The notes under the pieces were generated by a model. The model saw only the letters and a program-made list of their open reading frames with translations. It was not told where the DNA came from and searched no databases. From assembly GCF_026340095.1 (NCBI RefSeq), contig NZ_JAPEPO010000001.1, positions 4,791,001 to 4,855,000 of the forward strand: a DNA stretch of 64,000 bases, given 5' to 3'. The stretch is from Streptomyces sp. NBC_01446 (GTDB lineage: Bacteria; Actinomycetota; Actinomycetes; Streptomycetales; Streptomycetaceae). The position numbers were made by a program, and so were the translations under genes. Below are positions 50,305 to 58,967 of this stretch, piece by piece; the first letter of the stretch is position 1; each line of letters opens with the position of its first letter.

Positions 50305-51803
50305 ACCGCACGACCCTGTCCCTGATCGCCGCGGCCGCGGCCCTCGCAGCCGTCACCGGTTTCGCGGCGGCCACCGCGCCCGGCGGCGACGGCGACTCCG
50401 CGAAGGCGGCAGCGAGGCTGCCGGTGGAGCGCTCCAGCCTGCTGTGCCCCGCGCCGAGCACGTCGGACCTCGCCGAGACCGCGTACACCTCGTACACACC
50501 GGACTCGAAGGGGTCGGGCAGTTCGGGCAAGGCCGCCCTGTCGCCGGCCACGCGCGAGCTGACGGACGGCACCGGGAGCGGCAAGGGCAACGGCAAGGCC
50601 GACAAGCCGGTGCTGTCCCCCCTGAAGCCGGGCAAGCCCGTCGCGGGTGAGTCGTCGGGCGCCGAGTCGCCCGCGCTCGTGGGGAGCGCCGACGGGAATC
50701 TCGCGCCCGGCTGGACCGTGCAGCAGACGACGGAGGTGGCCGCCGGCACCGGCCGCGGCCTCCTCGGGGTGAACTGCTCGGCGCCGGACACGGACTTCTG
50801 GTTCCCGGGCGCCTCCACCGCCAAGGAGCGCAGCGACTACATCCACCTCACGAACCCGGACGACTCGGCAGCAGTCGTCGACGTCCAGCTGTACGGGGCG
50901 AGCGGTGCCATCAAGTCCGATGTGGGCGAGGGCATCCAGGTCCAGCCGCACTCCAGCGTGCCGGTCCTGCTGTCCACCCTCACCGACAAGCCGCAGACGA
51001 ACGTCACGCTCCACGTGACGGCCCGCAGCGGCCGGGTCGCCGCCGCCGTCCTCGCCGCGGACGACAAGCTCGGCGGCGACTGGCTCCCGGCGTCCGCGGA
51101 CCCCGCGGGCACGGTCGTCCTGCCCGGCATCCCGAAGGACGCCACGAGCGTGCGCCTGGTCGCCTTCACGCCCGGCGACAACGACGCGGACCTGAAGGTC
51201 CAGCTGGCCTCCCCGACCGGCCGCATCACCCCGGCCGGGCACGAGAGCCTGCACGTGAAGTCGGGGATGACGGCCGCCGTCGACCTCGGCGACGTGACGC
51301 GCGGCGAGGCCGGCTCCCTCGTCCTGACGCCCACGGGCGACTCGGCCCCGGTCGTGGCCGCCCTGCGCGTCGTGCGCGGCAAGGGCGGCGACCAGGAGTC
51401 GGCGTTCATCCCGGCGACCCGGCCCGTCGGCGCGCGGGCGACCGTCGCCGACAACCGCGCGAAGGGCTCGACGCTGTCGCTGACGGCGCCGGGCGCGGCG
51501 GGCACGGTCAAGGTGACGGCGTCGGCGGGTACCGAGGGCGGGAGCCCGGTCACGAAGACGTACACCGTGAAGGGCGGCACGACGATGTCCGTGCGGCCGC
51601 CGGTCCCGGCCGGGCTCAAGGGGTCGTACGCGCTGACGGTGGAGCAGGTGTCGGGCGGGGAGGTCTACGGCTCGCGGATGCTGGACGTGCCCGACGCGGA
51701 CGTCCCCGGCGTCCCCATGTTCACGGTCCAGACGCTCCCGGACGACCGGGGGACGGTCTCGGTGCCGCACGCGGACCAGGATCTGTCGGTACTGCAGAAG
51801 TGA
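50301..51803 (+). CDS. DUF5719-type exported protein
   Basis: A 500-residue protein with an N-terminal signal or anchor helix (TLSLIAAAAALAAVTGFAAATA), a disordered Gly/Ser/Lys region (about 60-130) and a large beta-rich extracellular part (TDFWFPGASTAKERSDYIHL, LLSTLTDKPQTNVTLHVTARSG, GTVVLPGIPKDATSVRL). The GTG start overlaps the stop of the giant glycosyltransferase, so the two proteins likely work together, perhaps as an extracytoplasmic partner. No enzyme motif is visible. Confidence 0.82.
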   Translation: MNRTTLSLIAAAAALAAVTGFAAATAPGGDGDSAKAAARLPVERSSLLCPAPSTSDLAETAYTSYTPDSKGSGSSGKAALSPATRELTDGTGSGKGNGKADKPVLSPLKPGKPVAGESSGAESPALVGSADGNLAPGWTVQQTTEVAAGTGRGLLGVNCSAPDTDFWFPGASTAKERSDYIHLTNPDDSAAVVDVQLYGASGAIKSDVGEGIQVQPHSSVPVLLSTLTDKPQTNVTLHVTARSGRVAAAVLAADDKLGGDWLPASADPAGTVVLPGIPKDATSVRLVAFTPGDNDADLKVQLASPTGRITPAGHESLHVKSGMTAAVDLGDVTRGEAGSLVLTPTGDSAPVVAALRVVRGKGGDQESAFIPATRPVGARATVADNRAKGSTLSLTAPGAAGTVKVTASAGTEGGSPVTKTYTVKGGTTMSVRPPVPAGLKGSYALTVEQVSGGEVYGSRMLDVPDADVPGVPMFTVQTLPDDRGTVSVPHADQDLSVLQK

Positions 51804-51810
51804 TCTCGAC

Positions 51811-51832
51811 GTGACCCGGTCCGCCGGGTCAC
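51811..51832. terminator. Convergent hairpin after the DUF5719 gene
   Basis: A perfect 9-bp stem (gtgacccgg / ccgggtcac) with a 4-base loop overlaps the stop codon of the opposing zincin-like gene. Confidence 0.6.
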
Positions 51833-52284
51833 TCCTCGTCGCCGTAGCGCGGATCGACCGTCTCCGGGGACAGGCCGAGGAGTTCGGCGACCTGCTCGAC
51901 CACGACCTCGTGCACCAGGGCCGCGCGCTCGTCGCGGCCCTTGGTGCGGATCTCGACCGGGCGGCGGTAGACGACCACGCGCGCGGGGTGCCCCTCGCGC
52001 GCCGCGATCGTGGAGCCCAGGGGCACCGACTCGTCGCTCCAGCCCTCGCCGGCCGTGCCGACCGAGGGCACGTCGAGGATGAGGAAATCGATGTCGGCGA
52101 GCTGCGGGAAGCGCCGCTCGAGCCGCTCCACGGAGTCCTGCACCAGATCCGCGAACCCCGCGGCCCTGCTCGCGGAGAGCGGGACCTGAGGAGGGGCGAC
52201 GGGCCCTCGCATGCCCCTGCCGTGCCGGTCGCGGCGGCGGGGAGGCTTCGGCTCTGCGGCGGGGGGCGGTACGGGGTTCTCCAT
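51829..52284 (-). CDS. Zincin-like metallopeptidase-family protein with incomplete HExxH
   Basis: A 151-residue protein of the short actinobacterial metallopeptidase family (PF06262 type): LVQDSVERLERRFPQLADIDFLILDVPSVG, then RVVVYRRPVEIRTKGRDERAALVHEVVVEQVAELLG. The place of the HExxH helix reads HEVVV, so the second zinc-binding histidine is missing and proteolysis is doubtful. The ATG at 52284 has no clear ribosome site; TACGCT lies 9 bases upstream of it (6 bases before an in-frame GTG at 52287), so a leaderless message is possible. The mycobacterial neighbourhood of whiB2 has, as I recall, a homologue in the same position. Confidence 0.78.
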   Translation of the reverse strand: MENPVPPPAAEPKPPRRRDRHGRGMRGPVAPPQVPLSASRAAGFADLVQDSVERLERRFPQLADIDFLILDVPSVGTAGEGWSDESVPLGSTIAAREGHPARVVVYRRPVEIRTKGRDERAALVHEVVVEQVAELLGLSPETVDPRYGDEE

Positions 52285-52607
52285 CACTGACGCAGCGTAG
52301 TCCTCCCGCGCATGCACCCGCCCGCGGCGGCCCCGCACGGAACCGGCATGTCGCTTCCTGACCGATCAAGCCAAACTTGGGCGCGATTCGGTATCCCTCC
52401 CGGACCGGTGGCCTCGCGGCTCCTGTCGGTATTTGCCCCGACCGGTGACCGCGCGCACCAGGGGAGCGGGGCGTACCACCCCCGGTCCGCGCAGGTCAGC
52501 GGGGCGCTCCCGGCACCCCGTGTGCGCCGCCGTGCACCACGACACGGTGGGGTGACCTCCCGGGGAGTCGTCGCGGCCCGCTCAAGAGTGCGGTACCGTC
52601 CAACGCT
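52285..52607. other. Divergent intergenic region
   Basis: These 323 bases between the zincin-like and DUF3499 genes hold no coding frame I can support. TACCGT at 52594-52599, eight bases before the DUF3499 GTG, is the only promoter-like element I would note. Confidence 0.5.
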
Positions 52608-52985
52608 GTGAGCCCTGTACGTCGCTGTTCGCGCACCGCTTGCGGCCGTCCCGCCGTCGCGACGCTGACGTACGTCTACGCCGACTCGACCGCGGTCCTC
52701 GGCCCCCTCGCCACCTACGCCGAACCCCACTGCTACGACCTGTGCGCCGAGCACTCCGAGCGCCTCACCGCCCCGCGCGGGTGGGAGGTCGTCCGGCTCG
52801 CCGACACCTCCGGCCCCTCGCGCCCCAGTGGCGACGATCTGGAGGCCCTGGCGAACGCCGTGCGTGAGGCGGCCCGCCCGCAGGAGCGCGCGGCCGAGGC
52901 GGGCGGCTCGGGCCCCCGCGCGGCGGACCCGATGGAGGTCGCACGCCGCGGCCATCTGCGGGTGCTGCGCTCACCGGACAACTGA
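52608..52985 (+). CDS. DUF3499 family protein
   Basis: A 125-residue actinobacterial protein with a likely zinc ribbon: RRCSRTACGRPAVATLTYVY with its two cysteines, paired with CYDLCAEHSERL. GWEVVRL after the ribbon is typical of the family. A disordered Glu/Pro stretch follows. GTG 52608 has no ribosome site but TACCGT eight bases upstream, which fits a leaderless mRNA. The function of DUF3499 is unknown; it is conserved next to manB and the zincin-like gene. Confidence 0.85.
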   Translation: MSPVRRCSRTACGRPAVATLTYVYADSTAVLGPLATYAEPHCYDLCAEHSERLTAPRGWEVVRLADTSGPSRPSGDDLEALANAVREAARPQERAAEAGGSGPRAADPMEVARRGHLRVLRSPDN

Positions 52986-53126
52986 GCCGGACCCCACCCG
53001 GCAGCCGGGCCGGCGGCCGGATTCGGACTTCGGTTTCCCCTTTACGGAATCTCCTTCGTCCCACTCATTGACCTGAGTTTGTTGCGGACACAACAATTTC
53101 GCCACCCAGAGCCCCGGGAGGCGCCC

Positions 53127-54743
53127 GTGTTCGTCCAGCAGCTTGAACCGGTGGCCGGATCGCTCGGTCTGTCCGCACTCGTCGCGACCCTGCCCCTGGT
53201 CACCGTGCTCGTCCTGCTCGGCGCCGTCCGCATGAAGGCCCACCTCGCGGGCCTCATCGGGCTCGCCGTGGCCGCCCTCGTCGCCTGCCTCGCCTACCGG
53301 ATGCCCGTCGGCCAGACCGTGTCGAGCGCCGCCCAGGGTGTGCTGTTCGGGCTCTTCCCCATCATGTGGATCGTCGTCAACGCCCTGTGGGTGTACCGGA
53401 TGACCGTCCGCACCCGGCACTTCGACATCCTGCGCCGCTCCTTCGGGCGACTGTCCGACGACCCGCGCATCCAGGCCCTCGTCATCGCGTTCTGCTTCGG
53501 CGCCCTGCTGGAGGCGCTCGCCGGATTCGGGGCGCCCGTCGCGATCTGCTCCGTGATGCTCGTCGCGCTCGGCTTCGACCCCGTGAAGGCGGCCGTCGTC
53601 GCCCTCGTCGCCAACACCGCGCCCGTGGCCTTCGGCGCGATGGGCACCCCCGTCGTCACCCTCGCCCAGGTCACCGGGCTTCCGCTCGACTCCGTCGCCT
53701 CCGTGGTGGGCCGTCAGACACCGCTGCTCGCCCTGCTGGTGCCGCTCATCCTCGTCTGGCTCGTGGACGGGCGGCGCGGCCTGCGCGAGACCTGGATACC
53801 CGCCCTCGCCTGCGGAGTCGCCTTCGCCGCCGCCCAGTTCGCCGCCTCGAACTACGTCTCCCCGCAGCTCGCCGACATCGGGGCCGCGCTCATCGGCGCG
53901 GGAGCCCTCGTCGCCGTGCCGCACGCGCGCAGGCCCGCCGCCGAACCCGTACGCGCCGCCGTCCTGACCGGCGTACGCAGCGAGGAGCTCGACCAGGACG
54001 ACCCGCGGCCCGAGGTCCTGCGCGCCTACGCCCCGTACGCGCTCATCGTCGTCATCTTCTCGATCGCGCAGATCCCCGCGGTCAAGGACTGGATCGCCAA
54101 GGCGACACGCGTCTTCGACTGGCCCTTCCTGAACGTCGCGAACCCCGAGGGCAAGCCCGTCGGCGGCAACGTCTTCACCCTGCCGCTCGTCTCCACCGGC
54201 GGCACCCTCGTCCTCCTCGCCGGCGCGATCACGGCCGCCGTCATCGGCGTCCACGCGCGCGTGGCCGTACGCGAGTGGCTGGCGACCGTGTACGAGCTGC
54301 GCTTCGCGATCCTCACCGTGACGAGCGTCCTGGCCCTCGCCTACGTCATGAACCTCTCCGGACAGGCCGCCACCATCGGGCACTTCGTCGCCGCGGCCGG
54401 TGCCGGCCTCGCGTTCCTGTCACCCGTGCTCGGCTGGTTCGGCGTCGCCGTCTCCGGATCCGACACCTCCGCCAACGCCCTGTTCGGCGCACTCCAGGTC
54501 ACCGCCGCCCAGCAGTCGGGCCTGTCACCCGAGCTGCTCGCCGCCGCGAACAGCTCCGGCGGCGTCCTCGGCAAGATGATCTCGCCGCAGAACCTCACCA
54601 TCGCGTGCGCCGCCGTCGGCCTCGCGGGCAAGGAGGGGGACCTGTTGCGCAAGGTGCTGCCGTGGAGCGCGGGACTGCTGCTCGTGATGTGTCTGATCGT
54701 GATGGCGCAGAGCTCCGCGGTCCTCGGCTGGATGCTGCCCTGA
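53127..54743 (+). CDS. lldP: L-lactate permease (LctP family)
   Basis: A 538-residue transporter with about 13 membrane helices. Family segments include GVLFGLFPIMWIVVNALWVY, GALLEALAGFGAPVAI, GWFGVAVSGSDTSANALFG and SGGVLGKMISPQNLTIA. It would import L-lactate, and perhaps glycolate, with protons. GTG 53127 has a strong gggagg five bases upstream; the earlier open frame from 53079 has no such site. No lactate dehydrogenase genes are beside it, so its placement among mannose genes is likely incidental. Confidence 0.92.
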   Translation: MFVQQLEPVAGSLGLSALVATLPLVTVLVLLGAVRMKAHLAGLIGLAVAALVACLAYRMPVGQTVSSAAQGVLFGLFPIMWIVVNALWVYRMTVRTRHFDILRRSFGRLSDDPRIQALVIAFCFGALLEALAGFGAPVAICSVMLVALGFDPVKAAVVALVANTAPVAFGAMGTPVVTLAQVTGLPLDSVASVVGRQTPLLALLVPLILVWLVDGRRGLRETWIPALACGVAFAAAQFAASNYVSPQLADIGAALIGAGALVAVPHARRPAAEPVRAAVLTGVRSEELDQDDPRPEVLRAYAPYALIVVIFSIAQIPAVKDWIAKATRVFDWPFLNVANPEGKPVGGNVFTLPLVSTGGTLVLLAGAITAAVIGVHARVAVREWLATVYELRFAILTVTSVLALAYVMNLSGQAATIGHFVAAAGAGLAFLSPVLGWFGVAVSGSDTSANALFGALQVTAAQQSGLSPELLAAANSSGGVLGKMISPQNLTIACAAVGLAGKEGDLLRKVLPWSAGLLLVMCLIVMAQSSAVLGWMLP

Positions 54744-54805
54744 CAGCTGACTGTCGGTCCGTACGGGTAGTTTGTGCTGTCCGAAGCGGACTTCAGGAGA
54801 GTTGG

Positions 54806-56176
54806 GTGACCGTGGCTGCTGATCTGTCGCAGATCGTCAAGGCGTACGACGTACGCGGAGTGGTCCCGGACCAGTGGGACGAGCACCTCGCCGAGCTGTT
54901 CGGCGCCGCCTTCGTGCGCGTCACGGACGCCGCGGCCATCGCCGTGGGACACGACATGCGGCCCTCGTCACCCGGCCTCTCCCGGGCCTTCGCGCGCGGC
55001 GCCGCCGCCCTCGGCGCCGATGTGACCGAGATCGGCCTGTGCTCCACCGACCAGCTGTACTACGCGTCGGGCGCGCTCGGCCTGCCCGGCGCGATGTTCA
55101 CGGCCTCGCACAACCCGGCCCAGTACAACGGCATCAAGATGTGCCGCGCCGGCGCCGCCCCCGTCGGACAGGACACGGGCCTGGCAGAGATCCGCGAACT
55201 GGCCGAGAAGTGGCTGGAGACGGGTGCCCCCGAATCCGCCGCGACGGCGGGCACCCTCACCCGGCGCGACACCCTCGACGACTACGCGGCCTACCTGCGC
55301 TCCCTCGTCGACCTCACGGAGATCCGCCCCCTGAAGGTCGTCGTCGACGCGGGCAACGGCATGGGCGGACACACCGTCCCGACCGTCTTCGCGGGCCTGC
55401 CTCTCGACCTCGTCCCGATGTACTTCGAGCTCGACGGCACGTTCCCCAACCACGAGGCCAACCCGCTCGACCCGGCGAACCTCGTGGACCTCCAAAAGCG
55501 CGTCCGCGAGGAGGGCGCCGACCTCGGCCTCGCCTTCGACGGCGACGCGGACCGCTGCTTCGTCGTCGACGAGCACGGTGACCCCGTCTCCCCGTCCGCC
55601 GTCACCGCCCTCGTCGCCGCCCGCGAACTGGCGAGGAACGGCGGCACGGGCACGATCATCCACAACCTGATCACCTCCTGGTCCGTCCCCGAGGTGGTGA
55701 GGGAGCACGGCGGCACACCGGTACGCACGCGCGTGGGCCACTCCTTCATCAAGCAGGAGATGGCCACCTCCGGAGCGATCTTCGGCGGCGAGCACTCGGC
55801 GCACTACTACTTCCGCGACTTCTGGAACGCGGACACGGGCATGCTCGCCGCGCTCCACGTCCTCGCCGCCCTCGGCGGCCAGAGCGGCGCCCTGTCCGCC
55901 CTGGTCGCCGAGTACGACCGCTACACCGGCTCCGGCGAGATCAACTCCACGGTCGACGACCAGCGCGCCCGCCTCGCCGCGATCAAGACCGAGTACGCCG
56001 GCCGGGACGGCATCACGCACGACGAGCTCGACGGCCTGACGATCACCTCAGCGGACTGGTGGTTCAACGTCCGCCCGTCCAACACCGAGCCCCTCCTCCG
56101 GCTGAACGCGGAGGCCAGGGACGAAGCCACGATGACCAAGATCCGCGACGAGGTCCTGGCGATCATCAGAGCCTGA
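54806..56176 (+). CDS. manB: Phosphomannomutase / phosphoglucomutase
   Basis: A 456-residue alpha-D-phosphohexomutase. The phosphoserine loop is FTASHNPAQYNGIK, the metal loop is FDGDADRCF, the sugar-specificity loop is GGEHSAHYYF and the phosphate-binding loop is RPSNTEPLLRLN. It interconverts mannose-6- and mannose-1-phosphate for GDP-mannose. GTG 54806 has aggag seven bases before it. It leads a run of Trm112-like, SIS and manA genes on the same strand. Glucose phosphate may also be a substrate. Confidence 0.95.
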   Translation: MTVAADLSQIVKAYDVRGVVPDQWDEHLAELFGAAFVRVTDAAAIAVGHDMRPSSPGLSRAFARGAAALGADVTEIGLCSTDQLYYASGALGLPGAMFTASHNPAQYNGIKMCRAGAAPVGQDTGLAEIRELAEKWLETGAPESAATAGTLTRRDTLDDYAAYLRSLVDLTEIRPLKVVVDAGNGMGGHTVPTVFAGLPLDLVPMYFELDGTFPNHEANPLDPANLVDLQKRVREEGADLGLAFDGDADRCFVVDEHGDPVSPSAVTALVAARELARNGGTGTIIHNLITSWSVPEVVREHGGTPVRTRVGHSFIKQEMATSGAIFGGEHSAHYYFRDFWNADTGMLAALHVLAALGGQSGALSALVAEYDRYTGSGEINSTVDDQRARLAAIKTEYAGRDGITHDELDGLTITSADWWFNVRPSNTEPLLRLNAEARDEATMTKIRDEVLAIIRA

Positions 56177-56285
56177 CCACGGCCACACCCGCCGGGAACC
56201 CCGTCCGAGCAGCCGAGCCCCCGCCCCCGGCGGTACGCTGACCAGGCCGCACGCACACACATTCACACCGCCGAAGGGACACCTC

Positions 56286-56456
56286 ATGCCGCTCGAAGCC
56301 GGCCTCCTGGAGATCCTCGCCTGCCCGGCCTGCCACGCCCCCCTCAAGGAGGCGGACGCCGAGCTGCTCTGCACCGGATCGGACTGCGGCCTCGCCTACC
56401 CGATCCGCGACGGCATCCCCGTACTCCTCGTGGACGAGGCCCGCCGCCCCGCATAG
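56286..56456 (+). CDS. Trm112-family small zinc-ribbon protein
   Basis: A 56-residue protein with a Trm112-type zinc ribbon: LLEILACPACHAPL and the paired CTGSDCGLAYPIRDGIPVLL. ATG 56286 has aaggga upstream. In other organisms Trm112 proteins stabilise methyltransferases. Here it lies between manB and the SIS gene on the same strand, a conserved actinobacterial arrangement. Bacterial function is not settled. Confidence 0.9.
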   Translation: MPLEAGLLEILACPACHAPLKEADAELLCTGSDCGLAYPIRDGIPVLLVDEARRPA

Positions 56457-56500
56457 GTCCCACCCCAGGCCCCGCACGGGCCGTCCCGGAGGCTGACACC

Positions 56501-57625
56501 ATGCTCGACGAATCGCTGCTCGACGCCCCCGAGGCCCTCGCCAGGGTCGACCGCCGCGGACTCCTGCGCGGCGCCGCCGAGGCCGGCGCCCGCGTCCGCA
56601 CCGCGGTCCGGCACGCCGCGGAGGCCGGGATCACCCAGCTCAAACCGGACGGCCGCCCGCGCGCCGTCCTCTTCGCCGGACCCGGCCTCGCCGCCGGCTG
56701 CGTCGCCGACCTGCTCAACAGGCTCGCCGGCGCCTCCTGCCCCGTCGCCCGACTGCGCCCCACCGGAGTCGCCCCCGCCGCGGGCGCCCTGCGCTGGGAG
56801 CTGCCCGGCTGGGCGGGCCCCGTTGACCTGCTCCTGATCGCGACCACCGACGGCACCGAGCCGGGACTCGCCCTCCTCGTCGAGCAGGCCTACCGGCGCG
56901 GCTGCACCATCGTCGCCGTCAGCCCCACGGGCACCCCCCTGACTGAGGCCGTCGCCGGGGCACACGGCCTCTTCGTACCGATGGCGACCGCCCCGTACGA
57001 GCAGGACGAACCCGCCGCGGCCTCCGCGCCCGGCGCCCTGTGGGCCCTGCTCACCCCCCTGCTCTCCCTCCTGGACCGCACCGGCCTGCTCTCCGCGCCG
57101 GCCGAGACCCTGGAGAGGGTCGCCGACCGCCTCGACCAGACCGCCGAGCGCTGCGGCCCGGCCATCGCGACCTACAGCAACCCCGCCAAGACCCTCGCCG
57201 CCGAGCTCGCCGACGCACTGCCCCTGATCTGGACCGAAGGGCACGCCGCGGGCCCGGCAGGCCGCCGCTTCGCCGCCGCGCTCGCCGAACTCGCCGGCCG
57301 CCCGGCCCTCGCCTCCGACCTGCCCGAGGCGCTCCCCGCGCACGGCCGCCTCCTCCTCGGAGACCTCGCGGGCGGCGCCGACCCCGACGACTTCTTCCGC
57401 GACCGGGTCGACGAGGCGCAGCCGATGCGCGTCCGCGTCGTCCTCCTGCGCGACCGGCCCGGCGGCCTCACCGCCGCGCCCGCCGCCCGCGAGCTGGCCC
57501 TCGGCCACGACACCCCGATCAGCGAGCTCGAACCCGAAGAGGGCGGCGAACTGGAAACACTCGCCGAACTGATCGCCGTCACGGATTTCGCCGCCGTTTA
57601 CCTCGCGCTCGCCTCGGGCGCATGA
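56501..57625 (+). CDS. SIS-domain protein, phosphosugar isomerase-like
   Basis: A 374-residue protein resembling the bifunctional phosphoglucose/phosphomannose isomerase family. The first SIS half has AVLFAGPGLAAGCVADLL and IATTDGTEPGLALLVEQAYRRG; the second has LIWTEGHAAGPAGRRFAAAL. The canonical Ser-Gly-T/S-x-E-T of active enzymes is modified (ATTDGTEPG), so activity is uncertain. Placed between the Trm112-like gene and manA, it may interconvert fructose- and mannose-6-phosphate or bind the sugar phosphate. Confidence 0.82.
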   Translation: MLDESLLDAPEALARVDRRGLLRGAAEAGARVRTAVRHAAEAGITQLKPDGRPRAVLFAGPGLAAGCVADLLNRLAGASCPVARLRPTGVAPAAGALRWELPGWAGPVDLLLIATTDGTEPGLALLVEQAYRRGCTIVAVSPTGTPLTEAVAGAHGLFVPMATAPYEQDEPAAASAPGALWALLTPLLSLLDRTGLLSAPAETLERVADRLDQTAERCGPAIATYSNPAKTLAAELADALPLIWTEGHAAGPAGRRFAAALAELAGRPALASDLPEALPAHGRLLLGDLAGGADPDDFFRDRVDEAQPMRVRVVLLRDRPGGLTAAPAARELALGHDTPISELEPEEGGELETLAELIAVTDFAAVYLALASGA

Positions 57626-57687
57626 CGTGGAACCGGCCGGTCCGAACACCGGCCGGCCCCTGACCCGCGTACGGAGAAGAACACCTG

Positions 57688-58839
57688 ATGGACCGCCTCA
57701 CCAACACCGTCCGCCCCTATGCCTGGGGCTCGACCACCGCCATCCCGCACCTCATCGGTGCCGAGCCGACGGGCGAGCCGCAGGCCGAGATGTGGATGGG
57801 CGCCCACCCGGGAGCCCCCTCACAGACCGGGCGCGGCCCGCTCAACGAGGTGATCGACCAGGCCCCCGAGCGTGAACTCGGCCCGCAGGCCGTCGCGAAG
57901 TTCGGCCCCCGCCTCCCCTTCCTCCTCAAACTCCTCGCCGCGGGCGCCCCGCTCTCCCTCCAGGTCCACCCCGACCTCGCCCAGGCCAAGGAGGGTTACG
58001 CGGCCGAGGAACGCGCCGGCGTCCCCATAGACGCCCCGCACCGCAACTACAAGGACGCCAACCACAAGCCCGAACTGATCTGCGCCCTCACGCCGTTCGA
58101 GGGCCTGTGCGGATTCCGCACCCCCGAAGAGGCCGCACGCCTCATCGAAGGACTCGGCGTCGACTCCCTCAAGCCCTACGCCGACCTGCTGCGCGCCCAC
58201 CCCGAAGAGGCCGCGCTCCGCGAGGTCCTGACGGCCGTACTGAGCGCGGACCCCGCGGAGATGGCCACCACGGTCACCGAGGCCGAGGCCGCCGCAGAAC
58301 GTCTCGGCGGCGACTACGCGCCCTACGCCGGGCTCGCCCACCACTACCCCGGCGACCCCGGCGTCATCGCCGCCATGCTGCTCAACCACGTCCGCCTCAA
58401 CCCCGGGGAGGCTCTCTTCCTCGGCGCCGGCGTCCCGCACGCCTACATCGACGGCCTCGGCGTGGAAATCATGGCCAACTCGGACAATGTCCTGCGCTGC
58501 GGCCTCACCCCCAAGCACGTCGACGTCCCCGAACTCCTGCGCATCGTCCGCTTCGAGGCCACCGACCCCGGCATCCTCCGCCCCGAGGCCTCCCCCGACG
58601 GCGAAGAGGTCTACGCGACCCCCATCGACGAATTCCGCCTCTCCCGCCACGTCCTGCCCGAGGGTGCGGCCCCGCACGACGTCACCGCCGGGACCCCGCA
58701 GATCCTGCTCTGCACCGCGGGCACCGTCCACGCCGGTGAACTCGCCCTCACCGCAGGGCAGTCGGTGTTCGTCCCCGCGGGCGAAAAGGCCGAAGTGTCC
58801 GGAGTCGGCATGCTCTTCCGGGCAACCGTGGTGGCCTGA
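57688..58839 (+). CDS. manA: Mannose-6-phosphate isomerase, class I
   Basis: A 383-residue zinc enzyme linking fructose-6-phosphate to mannose-6-phosphate. Zinc ligands are visible in LSLQVHPDLAQA and in DANHKPELICALTPFEGLCGF; the later GVPHAYIDGLGVEIMANSDNVLRCGLTPK region is split across the active site. ATG 57688 has ggagaag upstream. With manB and the guanylyltransferase it completes a route from glycolysis to GDP-mannose. Confidence 0.95.
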   Translation: MDRLTNTVRPYAWGSTTAIPHLIGAEPTGEPQAEMWMGAHPGAPSQTGRGPLNEVIDQAPERELGPQAVAKFGPRLPFLLKLLAAGAPLSLQVHPDLAQAKEGYAAEERAGVPIDAPHRNYKDANHKPELICALTPFEGLCGFRTPEEAARLIEGLGVDSLKPYADLLRAHPEEAALREVLTAVLSADPAEMATTVTEAEAAAERLGGDYAPYAGLAHHYPGDPGVIAAMLLNHVRLNPGEALFLGAGVPHAYIDGLGVEIMANSDNVLRCGLTPKHVDVPELLRIVRFEATDPGILRPEASPDGEEVYATPIDEFRLSRHVLPEGAAPHDVTAGTPQILLCTAGTVHAGELALTAGQSVFVPAGEKAEVSGVGMLFRATVVA

Positions 58840-58967
58840 CGCGCCCCAGCTGTTCCGGGCTGCAACAATGACCCACCGCAAAGGGTGGGCAAAGCCCGGG
58901 ACGGCGTACGCGGACAGATCCGTACGAGCCAGGACCGGGACGGCGTACGAAGGGACATCGGGAACAC

